Assembly (NCBI GenBank): GCA_028704215.1
Contig: JAQVLJ010000012.1
Location: 1 to 16,131 of the forward strand
Length of the DNA: 16,131 nt
Reading direction: 5' to 3'
From: Clostridia bacterium
GTDB lineage: Bacteria; Bacillota; Clostridia; Christensenellales; UBA1242
The notes beneath the pieces are model-generated. The model was not told where the DNA came from. It made no database searches and saw nothing but the letters and a program-made list of their open reading frames with translations. Positions 1 through 6,622 of this stretch are shown piece by piece. Every line of letters begins with the position of its first letter. The stretch's first letter is position 1. The position numbers were made by a program, and so were the translations under genes.

Positions 1-449
1 TTAGAGAAGGCTTGGATCTACCTGAAGTGATGCTTGTGGCAATACTTGATGCGGACAAAGAAGGTTTTTTGCGTAGAGAAACTTCTTTGACTCAAACTAT
101 CGGACGTGCAGCACGTAATAAGGATTCGAAAGTTTTAATGTACGCTGACAAAATGACCAATTCTATGCAAAGGGCAATCAATGAAACCAATAGAAGACGA
201 AAATTGCAGTTTGAGTATAATACCATTAACAAAAAGACTCCAATTAGCATCAAAAAAGACATAATTGATACTTTAAAAATCAGTGTTGCTGCAGAACAAA
301 AATTCAAAACGAAGAGCGATGTGATAGATAATATCGAAAAATTGAAAGCCATGATGAATGTGGCTGTCGGACAGCTTGATTTTGAAAAAGCAATAGAATT
401 GAGAGAAGAAATAACCAATTTAAAAATAAGTTTAAAAAAGATGAAATAA
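1..449 (+). CDS. uvrB: UvrABC system protein B, C-terminal part (5' end outside window)
   Basis: This is the C-terminal part of UvrB, the damage-verifying helicase-like subunit of nucleotide excision repair, which receives the lesion from UvrA and recruits UvrC. The frame is open from the left edge and reads REGLDLPEVMLVAILDADKE, followed by QTIGRAARN, the UvrB versions of helicase motifs V and VI. The last 35 or so residues (KLKAMMNVAVGQLDFEKAIE and onwards) form a UVR domain, the helical hairpin that contacts UvrC. The protein ends with a short lysine-rich tail and TAA at 447-449, so the 3' end is intact; only the start is cut by the window edge. No terminator hairpin with a T-tract follows, so transcripts may run into the next genes, although those have their own promoter. 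Identification is secure. Confidence 0.97.
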   Translation, partial: REGLDLPEVMLVAILDADKEGFLRRETSLTQTIGRAARNKDSKVLMYADKMTNSMQRAINETNRRRKLQFEYNTINKKTPISIKKDIIDTLKISVAAEQKFKTKSDVIDNIEKLKAMMNVAVGQLDFEKAIELREEITNLKISLKKMK

Positions 450-486
450 TATTCAATTCATTGAATAAAAAAAACAATTATCAGTA

Positions 487-515
487 TTGACATGGTGGCG
501 ATTGTATGTTATAAA
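487..515 (+). promoter_or_regulatory. SigA-type promoter for the 537-1479 gene pair
   Basis: The -35 box TTGACA (487-492) is a perfect match and lies 17 bases before the -10 box TATAAA (510-515, 5 of 6). The expected start of transcription is near 521-523, on the Shine-Dalgarno sequence of the next gene, giving a leader of about 15 bases. This is also why the ATG at 492 is not a credible start: it lies inside the promoter. Confidence 0.7.
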
Positions 516-520
516 CTGAT

Positions 521-526
521 AAGGAG
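521..526 (+). promoter_or_regulatory. Ribosome binding site that fixes the start at 537
   Basis: AAGGAG stands 10 bases before ATG 537. No comparable site precedes the in-frame ATG at 492, so translation is placed at 537. Confidence 0.65.
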
Positions 527-536
527 ATTTTTGCTT

Positions 537-875
537 ATGAAGAATTACATAATGGCAATTTACGACGAACATGTTGCAAAGAGTTGTATGAAAAAAATGT
601 GGCAGATAAGTCAACAAATTGATAATTGTTTAGAAACAATGAGAGTTTTAAAAGAAAATGATAACAATGCTGACTTCGAAGAAATATTGATTGAGGCCGT
701 TTCTTTGGCAAAAGATTTTAATAATAAGTTAGATAGCTTAAAAAAAGTAGATCTTGAAGTTTGGCAAAAAAATGGAAATCGTATCAAAAATAGAGTATGT
801 TTAACATTGATAGGTATTCGTGATGAATACAAACAATTAAAATTATTAGATAACCAAAATATGCAAAGAGCATAA
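537..875 (+). CDS. Unrecognised 112-residue helical protein
   Basis: I do not recognise a family. From ATG 537 the product is 112 residues, starting MKNYIMAIYDEHVAKSCMKK. It has no signal peptide or membrane segment. It looks almost wholly helical, with heptad-like stretches around residues 18-80 (QISQQIDNCLETMRVLKEND and DFNNKLDSLKKVD), suggesting a helical bundle or short coiled coil. The start is set by AAGGAG at 521-526 and by the promoter covering the alternative ATG at 492. The next gene begins 16 bases after the stop, so the two are probably co-transcribed from the 487-515 promoter and end at the 1479-1508 terminator. The pair sits between uvrB and uvrA, but with its own promoter and terminator there is no firm reason to assign it a repair role. 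Confidence 0.7.
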   Translation: MKNYIMAIYDEHVAKSCMKKMWQISQQIDNCLETMRVLKENDNNADFEEILIEAVSLAKDFNNKLDSLKKVDLEVWQKNGNRIKNRVCLTLIGIRDEYKQLKLLDNQNMQRA

Positions 876-891
876 ATTAATTGAGGCTTAT

Positions 892-1479
892 ATGTTTAAA
901 AAATTATATGCAAGAAGACTGATAAAACGTCTGAATAACAATTTTAGCAACTTAACTATTTTAAATAGAAATGTAGAATTATTTGAAAGTTGCATTGAAA
1001 ACTTGTATAGAAAATTTCCTATGGAATATTACCATAGCATTTATGAATTAAAGAAAAGTGAAGAAATTAAATATTACGAGGAAAGTGAAATAGATTTTGA
1101 ATCTAGCGAAGACCAACAATATAAATTTTTCAGTTTAAAAGATGTAAACTATATTTCAATCGACAAAAATTATTATCCAATAGGTGAAACAAAAGATTTG
1201 ATTTTGGAGATGTTTGCTCACGAAAAAATGATTGAAGAATTTTTAGACGATGTTGAAGAATTGAATGTTTGTTATGAAGGCGATATGACAGAACTTGAAA
1301 GAATTGATGTCGAATCTTTTAAAGACAGGAGTGAAGTGTTTTCAAATTATGAAAATACAGTAAATGAAATTTTTGATCGTGCAGAAAACGTTTGCTATAA
1401 TATAATTAACAAAATGCTACAAGAAATTATTAATTCATCCAAAGAAATCGTAAACAAGGGTGAAAGAATAGATATCTAA
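892..1479 (+). CDS. Unrecognised acidic 195-residue protein
   Basis: No family recognised. The start ATG 892 is preceded by GAGG at 883-886 with 5-base spacing. The N-terminus is basic (FKKLYARRLIKRL). The rest is very acidic, with Glu/Asp clusters around residues 65-75 and 110-140 (EFLDDVEELNVCYEGDMTEL), and the C-terminal third is predicted helical (NEIFDRAENVCYNIINKMLQ). No signal peptide or transmembrane segment is seen, so it is probably cytoplasmic. It follows the 112-residue gene by 16 bases and overlaps the first base of a strong terminator, so the two genes form a small closed operon. A partner pair that binds each other is a reasonable guess but nothing in the sequence proves it. 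Confidence 0.7.
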   Translation: MFKKLYARRLIKRLNNNFSNLTILNRNVELFESCIENLYRKFPMEYYHSIYELKKSEEIKYYEESEIDFESSEDQQYKFFSLKDVNYISIDKNYYPIGETKDLILEMFAHEKMIEEFLDDVEELNVCYEGDMTELERIDVESFKDRSEVFSNYENTVNEIFDRAENVCYNIINKMLQEIINSSKEIVNKGERIDI

Positions 1480-1508
1480 GTCAATACACATTGTATTGAC
1501 TTTTTTTT
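1479..1508 (+). terminator. Rho-independent terminator of the 537-1479 operon
   Basis: A perfect 9-base-pair stem (AGTCAATAC at 1479-1487, GTATTGACT at 1493-1501) with a 5-base loop is followed by eight T residues (1501-1508). It starts on the last base of the stop codon. Its 3' arm also contains the -35 box of the uvrA promoter. Confidence 0.85.
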
Positions 1509-1524
1509 GTCTAAAATCTATAAT
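1496..1524 (+). promoter_or_regulatory. SigA-type promoter of uvrA, built into the upstream terminator
   Basis: TTGACT (1496-1501, 5 of 6) and TATAAT (1519-1524, perfect) are separated by exactly 17 bases. The -35 box is the 3' arm of the preceding terminator hairpin and the spacer contains its T-tract. Transcription should start near 1531, about 28 bases before the ATG. I saw no GAAC-N4-GTTC LexA-type operator here. Confidence 0.75.
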
Positions 1525-1558
1525 AAATGGATACAAATATTTACAAAAGAGGGAAAAG

Positions 1559-4369
1559 ATGTTAGACAAAATAGTAATTAAAGGTGCAAAAGAAAATAAC
1601 TTAAAAAATATTGACATTACAATACCAAAGAACAAATTGATAGTTTTTTCTGGTGTTAGTGGTTGTGGAAAATCCACTCTTGCTTTTGATACTATTTTTG
1701 CAGAAGGTCAACGTAGGTACATAGAAAGTCTTTCATCTTATGCAAGACAATTTTTGGGGGATTTGAATAAACCTGATGTCGAGAGTATTACAGGTTTGAG
1801 TCCGAGTATTAGCATTGACCAAAAATCAACAAACAATAACCCTAGAAGTACTGTCGGAACTATAACTGAAATATATGATTACATCCGTCTTTTGTATGCA
1901 AGAATTGGAATACCTCATTGTCCAAGTTGTCACAAGGTGATAGACACACAAACTATTGACCAAATTGTAGACAGTGTTTTGTTGTTGAACGAAAACACAA
2001 AGATTTGGATCAATGCACCAGTTGTACGTGATAGAAAAGGCAGCTTTGAAAAACTTTTTTCTGACTTTAAAAAAGATGGTTACATTCGTGTGCAAGTAGA
2101 CGGCGAAGAGCATCTTTTAGAAGATGAAATAGAATTGGACAAAAATAAAAAACATAATGTTTATGTAGTAGTGGACAGAATAGTTGTCAAATCTGGCATA
2201 GAAAAAAGGTTGACTGAGAGCATAGAAAAATGTCTTGAATTGGCAGATGGATTGGTCATTATTTCGACTGAAAACGAAGAAAAACTATATAGTATTAAAT
2301 ATGCTTGCTCTGACTGTGGAATATCTATTCCTGACTTACAGCCAAATTTGTTTAGTTTTAACAATCATTTGGGTGCTTGTCCAAAATGTGGCGGATTAGG
2401 ATATGTAATCAAAATAGGCGAGTCTGCTATTGTAAAAAATGATAACTTGACTTTGAATGAAGGTGCAATGATTGCCTCTGGTTGGAACAATGACTATACC
2501 GGCATCGGTCACAAAGTGCTTGAAAAATTGGCAAAAAAATATAAATTTAGTTTGAATGTACCATATAGAGAACTGCCAGAGGAAGTCAGAAAAGTCCTTA
2601 TGTATGGAGAGCCGGATTTTAAATACACAAAAAATTACAATTTTAACAGTTACTTGTACTCCCCACAAGAATTATTTGAGGGTGTTATCCCTTATTTATT
2701 GCGTAAGTTTAATGAAACTACAAGTGATTTTATCAAGGAAGAAATATTTAAATTAATGTCTGAATCCACTTGCCCTGTTTGTAATGGCAAAAGACTTAAC
2801 GAAGTGGCGCTGTCCGTTACTGTTGAAAATACAAACATATTTGATATGACTGAAATGTCTGTTGAAAAGCTATATGATTTTTTAAAAAATTTAAAACTGA
2901 ACAAAACACACAATACTATTGCTGAGCCTATATTAAACGAAATTTTTGCTCGTTTGAATTTTTTGCAAAACGTAGGTTTAAAATACTTGAGTTTGTCCAG
3001 AAAATCAGGAACTCTGAGCGGAGGAGAATCACAAAGAATTCGTTTGGCTACACAAATAGGAAGTGGACTAACTGGTGTGCTATACATTTTGGATGAGCCA
3101 AGTATTGGTTTGCACCAAAGAGATAATGAAAGACTTATTGCAACTTTGAAAAACTTGCGTGATATGGGCAACACACTTATCGTGGTAGAACATGACGAAG
3201 ATACTATTCGTAGTGCTGACCATATTGTAGATATTGGACCACTTGCTGGTGTTCATGGTGGGGAAATTGTTGCACAAGGCTCTGTACAAGATTTGATTAA
3301 TAGCAAAAAATCTATAACAGGTAAATATCTTTCACATGAGTACAAAATTGAAACACCTATAAGTAGATGCGTTACACAACAAGGCTTTATCTCTATAAAA
3401 AATGCACACAAACATAATTTAAAAAATATTGATGTAAATATACCAAAAGGAGTATTTACTTGCATAACAGGCGTAAGTGGAAGCGGCAAAAGTACACTTA
3501 TTAATGATATTTTGTATCCAGCAATTACTAGCGCTATAAAAGAAGAAAGCAATTTTGAAGACACAAAAGTGCTAAATTTGGAGGATATAGACAACTGTAT
3601 CTCTATCGACCAAAGTCCAATCGGTCGCACGCCGAGAAGCAATCCTGCAACTTATACTGGATTGTTTACTAAAATTCGTGAATTGTTCGCAAGCACAAAT
3701 GACGCAAAAGAAAGAGGATTTGAAATAGGTAGATTTAGTTTTAATGTAAAAGGTGGTCGATGCGAAGCATGTCAAGGCGATGGAGTGAAAAAAATCAAAA
3801 TGTTTTTTTTACCTGACCTTTATGTTCCTTGTGAAGTGTGTAAAGGAAAAAGATACAATCGTGAAGTTTTGCAAGTAAAATATAAAAACAAAAACATTTA
3901 TGATGTGCTGGAAATGACCATAGAAGAAGCATTAGATTTTTTCAAAAATATTACTACTATAAAATCTCGTTTACAAACGCTATATGATGTAGGTTTGGGA
4001 TATGTAAAACTAGGACAATCAGCACCGACATTAAGCGGTGGAGAAGCACAAAGATTAAAATTGGCATCTGAATTGCAAAAACGAAATACTGGCAAAACAG
4101 TATACATTTTGGACGAACCGACTACTGGGCTTCATAGTTATGATATACAAAAACTTATAACAATTTTGCAACGTTTTGTTAGTGGTGGAAATACAGTTAT
4201 AGTGATTGAACACAACTTGGATATGATTAAATGTGCCGACTATATTGTGGATTTGGGACCTGAGGGTGGAGACGAAGGCGGATACATTGTTGCAACAGGA
4301 ACACCGGAAGAAATTGCAAAATCAAAAAACAGTTATACAGGTCAATATTTAAAAAAAATTTTAGTATAA
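1559..4369 (+). CDS. uvrA: Excinuclease ABC subunit A
   Basis: UvrA is the DNA-damage sensor of nucleotide excision repair, an ABC-type ATPase that dimerises, finds distorted DNA and loads UvrB. The 936-residue product is the normal family length. It has two ATPase modules: Walker A GVSGCGKST at residues 32-40 with signature LSGGESQR and Walker B YILDEPSIGLH, then Walker A GVSGSGKST at 638-646 with signature LSGGEAQR and YILDEPTTGLH. Zinc-ligand cysteines are all present: C250/C253/C274/C277 in the first half and C735/C738/C758/C761 in the second, the latter being the DNA-contacting finger. Additional CxxC pairs lie at 121/124 and 405/408. The start ATG 1559 has GAGGG at 1549-1553; upstream in-frame codons would lie inside the promoter and terminator. 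The J-domain gene follows within 12 bases. Confidence 0.98.
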   Translation: MLDKIVIKGAKENNLKNIDITIPKNKLIVFSGVSGCGKSTLAFDTIFAEGQRRYIESLSSYARQFLGDLNKPDVESITGLSPSISIDQKSTNNNPRSTVGTITEIYDYIRLLYARIGIPHCPSCHKVIDTQTIDQIVDSVLLLNENTKIWINAPVVRDRKGSFEKLFSDFKKDGYIRVQVDGEEHLLEDEIELDKNKKHNVYVVVDRIVVKSGIEKRLTESIEKCLELADGLVIISTENEEKLYSIKYACSDCGISIPDLQPNLFSFNNHLGACPKCGGLGYVIKIGESAIVKNDNLTLNEGAMIASGWNNDYTGIGHKVLEKLAKKYKFSLNVPYRELPEEVRKVLMYGEPDFKYTKNYNFNSYLYSPQELFEGVIPYLLRKFNETTSDFIKEEIFKLMSESTCPVCNGKRLNEVALSVTVENTNIFDMTEMSVEKLYDFLKNLKLNKTHNTIAEPILNEIFARLNFLQNVGLKYLSLSRKSGTLSGGESQRIRLATQIGSGLTGVLYILDEPSIGLHQRDNERLIATLKNLRDMGNTLIVVEHDEDTIRSADHIVDIGPLAGVHGGEIVAQGSVQDLINSKKSITGKYLSHEYKIETPISRCVTQQGFISIKNAHKHNLKNIDVNIPKGVFTCITGVSGSGKSTLINDILYPAITSAIKEESNFEDTKVLNLEDIDNCISIDQSPIGRTPRSNPATYTGLFTKIRELFASTNDAKERGFEIGRFSFNVKGGRCEACQGDGVKKIKMFFLPDLYVPCEVCKGKRYNREVLQVKYKNKNIYDVLEMTIEEALDFFKNITTIKSRLQTLYDVGLGYVKLGQSAPTLSGGEAQRLKLASELQKRNTGKTVYILDEPTTGLHSYDIQKLITILQRFVSGGNTVIVIEHNLDMIKCADYIVDLGPEGGDEGGYIVATGTPEEIAKSKNSYTGQYLKKILV

Positions 4370-4381
4370 ATGGGTGAACTT

Positions 4382-4837
4382 ATGGATAAATTAGATGAAG
4401 CACTTGATTTGTTTCAAGTCGATATAAACATTGATGAAAAAACACTAAAACAAAAACGCAATGCGTTGTTGAAAAAATATCATCCAGATAGAGCAATGGA
4501 GAACAATAATAGTTTTGGAAATAGTATGGCTAAAATAAATTCTGCCTACGATGAAATATTACAATTTTTACGATACAAAAATTTGCAGAAAATTGAAACA
4601 GAATGTGCGAATGTGCAGCAACCAGAAATAACACCTGAACAAGATGATAATATAATTGTAGAACAAAATAATGATTCTGTTATAGAACAAAAGTTTTCGG
4701 ACGCTAAAGAAGAAAATACATACAACGATAATACAGTAAATAATTATGCAAAAAATAAAGAAAAAATAAAATTTCAAATATTTATTGGTATAATATCAAC
4801 TTTAATATTATTTTTTATATTTTTATTAATTTTTTAA
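4382..4837 (+). CDS. Tail-anchored J-domain protein
   Basis: A 151-residue protein with an N-terminal J domain (about residues 3-65) that carries the HPD tripeptide at 34-36 (KKYHPDRAME), the motif by which DnaJ-type co-chaperones stimulate the DnaK ATPase. The middle (about 70-128) is Glu/Asn/Asp-rich and probably disordered. The last 21 residues (FQIFIGIISTLILFFIFLLI, then F) are a single hydrophobic helix ending at the stop, so the protein should be tail-anchored with its J domain in the cytoplasm. It lacks the Gly/Phe, zinc and C-terminal domains of true DnaJ. The start at ATG 4382 is preferred (GGTGA at 4373-4377); an in-frame ATG at 4370 directly after the uvrA stop has no binding site. 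It is probably co-transcribed with uvrA. A DnaK-recruiting role at the membrane is inferred. Confidence 0.85.
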   Translation: MDKLDEALDLFQVDINIDEKTLKQKRNALLKKYHPDRAMENNNSFGNSMAKINSAYDEILQFLRYKNLQKIETECANVQQPEITPEQDDNIIVEQNNDSVIEQKFSDAKEENTYNDNTVNNYAKNKEKIKFQIFIGIISTLILFFIFLLIF

Positions 4838-4843
4838 ATTTAA

Positions 4844-4875
4844 AAAATATTATTTTATAATTAATTTAATATTTT
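4844..4875. terminator. Weak A/T-only hairpin between convergent genes
   Basis: AAAATATTA (4844-4852) and TAATATTTT (4867-4875) are complementary across a 14-base loop, between the J-domain gene and the end of sigE. The stem has no G or C, so it would be unstable. It is the only candidate terminator in this gap. Confidence 0.2.
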
Positions 4876-4910
4876 AATTATTATTTAGAATAAATGATTA
4901 ATTTTAGATA

Positions 4911-5630
4911 TTAAGATTTTGACATACTTATTTTCAGTTTGTTCAAAATCTTTTTTTCCAACCTTGAAATGTAACTTTGAGAAATATTTAATTTTGTTGC
5001 TACTTGTTTTTGTGTAAGTTCTTTTTTTCCATCAAGACCAAAGCGCATATTCATTATGACTTTTTCTCTGTCATTTAGTTTTTCTATTGAATGCATTAAA
5101 AATTCTTTTTCACTATTTAATTCAACAGTATCATAAGTGTTACTTTGTGGATTGGACAATATATCTGAGAGTAATAGTTCATTCCCATCACTGTCCGAAC
5201 TTAAAGGCTCGTCTATACTTATTTCGTTTTTTGTCTTACTTACTTTTCTTAAATACATCAATATTTCGTTTTCTATACAGCGTGATGCATAGGTTGCTAA
5301 CTTGATGTTTTTTTCTATCTTAAAAGAGTCCACCGCTTTTATCAAACCGATGACTCCAACGGATACCAAGTCTTCAAGTTCTAACCCCGTACTTTCAAAC
5401 TTTTTAGCTATGTACATAACAAGGCGTAAATTATGTTCAATTAATTTTGCTTTTGCATAATCATGTTTGCTTGTGTGAAGCAAAAGTAAAATTTCTTTTT
5501 CATCATCATCTTTTAACGGGTCGGGTAAAGCTTCATTTGAAAATATATAAAATACAATATCTGAAATATCTTCAAATGAAAAATTAATAATTGTATTTAT
5601 AATATTTTTTATTTTATTAAATAATTTCAT
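4911..5630 (-). CDS. sigE: RNA polymerase sporulation sigma factor SigE precursor
   Basis: SigE (SpoIIGB) is the early mother-cell sigma factor, made as an inactive precursor on the forespore-facing membrane and activated by SpoIIGA. The 239-residue product keeps the amphipathic pro-sequence (MKLFNKIKNIINTIINFSFE). The stretch FYIFSNEALPDPL at 27-39 matches the family cleavage region (YYIGGSEALPPPL in B. subtilis). Region 2 follows (NLRLVMYIAKKFESTGLELE, then ATYASRCIENEILMYLRK), then region 4 with its helix-turn-helix (LTQKQVATKLNISQSYISRL). The start ATG at 5630 has AGGAG (5643-5639) that overlaps the stop of spoIIGA, so translation of the two is probably coupled. Retention of the pro-sequence and the adjacent protease support a working activation step. 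Confidence 0.96.
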   Translation of the reverse strand: MKLFNKIKNIINTIINFSFEDISDIVFYIFSNEALPDPLKDDDEKEILLLLHTSKHDYAKAKLIEHNLRLVMYIAKKFESTGLELEDLVSVGVIGLIKAVDSFKIEKNIKLATYASRCIENEILMYLRKVSKTKNEISIDEPLSSDSDGNELLLSDILSNPQSNTYDTVELNSEKEFLMHSIEKLNDREKVIMNMRFGLDGKKELTQKQVATKLNISQSYISRLEKKILNKLKISMSKS

Positions 5631-5638
5631 AATTATTA

Positions 5639-5643
5639 CTCCT
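5639..5643 (-). promoter_or_regulatory. sigE ribosome binding site overlapping the spoIIGA stop
   Basis: On the minus strand AGGAG (5643-5639) shares bases with the spoIIGA TAG stop (5644-5642) and lies 8 bases before the sigE ATG, the usual sign of translational coupling. Confidence 0.7.
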
Positions 5644-6475
5644 ATAATATTTGTGCATTAAGCAGCATTGAACAATTTGTTTTCGTTTTTAGTTTTGTGT
5701 ATGTTAATCCAAGCAAAGGTTCTTCTATATTGATTACTTTCTTATCATCTTTTAGTTCTAATTTATCTATTGTAAACACTAATATTTTACTAGTACCCGA
5801 AACTGTTTGAACTGACAAATGGTGAGCATTTTTTAGAGATGAATAATTTTGTGTCAAAAGGTCTTCAATTTTTATTTCGGTAATTTTGAAAAGCAAATCG
5901 GCATTGATTATGTTGATTGGTTTTTTAGTTGCGCCGTCGAGTAAGTTATTTCCACTATCTAAAAAACAGTTTGTTGTAATCTTCTTTTCGTTATTGATAA
6001 GTGTGCATGTGTAAACATAATTGTTTTGTTTTATTTTTTGTCTAAGACTTATTATTAACTTTTTCAATATCAAAACGTAAACATAGCAAATAAAAATTGT
6101 TACGCCGAATGGTACTTTGCTTTGATAAAACATTATGCCGCTTTGTATCAACACATTTTCAATACAGGCATTTACCAAGCCTCCAAGGACGTAGGTAAAA
6201 GATAATAAGGTAAAAAAGTATAAAACAATTTTTTTTTTAAGTACCTTGAAAGCAATCATTATCATTACAAAGGCCACAAATAATTTGTACGCATTGACAA
6301 GTATCCAATCAAACGTCAAAAATGGATATGCCAAACTTAACACGGAACAAACAATGCTTGATAACCACATTCGTTTTTTTGATGCGCCGTTTTTGAATAC
6401 AGCGTTTATCAAAGTTAAAAGCAAATAATTAATTATAATGTTGTCGACAAGCACTTGTTCTATATAAACGACCAT
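5642..6475 (-). CDS. spoIIGA: Sporulation sigma-E factor-processing peptidase SpoIIGA
   Basis: SpoIIGA is a membrane-bound aspartic protease that removes the SigE pro-sequence after a forespore signal. The 277-residue product has an N-terminal membrane domain with about five hydrophobic segments (roughly 8-28, 37-59, 61-77, 82-110, 121-145). A cytoplasmic domain follows with the catalytic signature FLDSGNNLLDGATKKP, Asp at 173, which matches LIDSGNQLYDPLTKTP in B. subtilis. The N-terminus MVVYIEQVLVDNIIINYLLL fits the family's opening Y-x-D/E-V pattern. I start at ATG 6475; an in-frame TTG at 6481 is possible and neither has a good Shine-Dalgarno. It lies directly upstream of its substrate gene sigE, as in other spore formers. 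It is somewhat shorter than the B. subtilis protein of about 309 residues, mainly at the C-terminus. Confidence 0.93.
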   Translation of the reverse strand: MVVYIEQVLVDNIIINYLLLTLINAVFKNGASKKRMWLSSIVCSVLSLAYPFLTFDWILVNAYKLFVAFVMIMIAFKVLKKKIVLYFFTLLSFTYVLGGLVNACIENVLIQSGIMFYQSKVPFGVTIFICYVYVLILKKLIISLRQKIKQNNYVYTCTLINNEKKITTNCFLDSGNNLLDGATKKPINIINADLLFKITEIKIEDLLTQNYSSLKNAHHLSVQTVSGTSKILVFTIDKLELKDDKKVINIEEPLLGLTYTKLKTKTNCSMLLNAQIL

Positions 6476-6525
6476 AGGCAAATTATATGAAAATCAAAAC
6501 AACTATCAAACGAGAATAAATACTA

Positions 6526-6555
6526 ATAATAAATTTTTCACACTTATTTTGTCAG
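6526..6555 (-). promoter_or_regulatory. Candidate SigA-type promoter of spoIIGA-sigE
   Basis: On the minus strand CTGACA (6555-6550) and TATTAT (6531-6526) are 18 bases apart, with transcription expected near 6519. A second TTGACA (6566-6561) lies 11 bases upstream. B. subtilis spoIIG uses SigA with Spo0A bound over the -35 region and an unusual 22-base spacer; the spacing here is ordinary, so the match to that arrangement is partial. Confidence 0.4.
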
Positions 6556-6566
6556 CATAGTGTCAA
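6550..6566. repeat. TGTCA direct repeat, 11 bases apart, in the spoIIGA/sigG gap
   Basis: TGTCA occurs at 6550-6554 and 6561-6565, one helical turn apart. The second copy extends to TGTCAAA, one mismatch from the Spo0A box TGTCGAA; the first (TGTCAGC) matches only at TGTC. It overlaps the -35 region of the spoIIGA promoter, where Spo0A would be expected. This is suggestive, not proof. Confidence 0.25.
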
Positions 6567-6579
6567 AGCATTTTTTTTC

Positions 6580-6608
6580 GTATATTTTTTTCATGTATAG
6601 AAATAATA
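6580..6608 (+). promoter_or_regulatory. SigF/SigG-type promoter in front of sigG
   Basis: GTATA at 6580-6584 fits the SigF (GYATA) and SigG (GHATR) -35 consensus. Seventeen bases later AATAATA (6602-6608) matches the SigG -10 CATWMTA at six of seven positions. The overlapping AGAAATAATA (6599-6608) fits the SigF -10 GGNNANAHTR at all but the first position. Transcription would begin around 6614, on the Shine-Dalgarno sequence. Forespore control and self-activation of sigG are known in B. subtilis. Confidence 0.45.
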
Positions 6609-6613
6609 AAAAC

Positions 6614-6618
6614 GGAGG
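6614..6618 (+). promoter_or_regulatory. Ribosome binding site that fixes the sigG start
   Basis: GGAGG is 4 bases before ATG 6623. It rules out the longer in-frame reading from 6560, whose extra residues have no counterpart in SigG proteins. Confidence 0.75.
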
Positions 6619-6622
6619 CTTT

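Noticed and set aside
451..466. Palindrome ATTCAAT-TC-ATTGAAT after uvrB, considered as a terminator
   Set aside because: It is followed by a run of A, not T, on the plus strand, and has no T-tract after it on the minus strand either. The loop would be too tight and the stem is weak.
492..536. Upstream ATG extending the 112-residue protein by 15 residues
   Set aside because: It lies between the -35 and -10 boxes of a near-perfect promoter and has no binding site; AAGGAG supports ATG 537.
6441..6450. TTGTCGACAA palindrome, one mismatch from a Spo0A box on each strand
   Set aside because: It is inside the spoIIGA coding sequence, encoding a conserved-looking LVDN stretch, and lies downstream of the start, so it is probably chance.
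6560..6622. Longer SigG starting at 6560
   Set aside because: The extra 21 residues do not resemble any SigG N-terminus, and the region carries promoter elements and the GGAGG site for ATG 6623.
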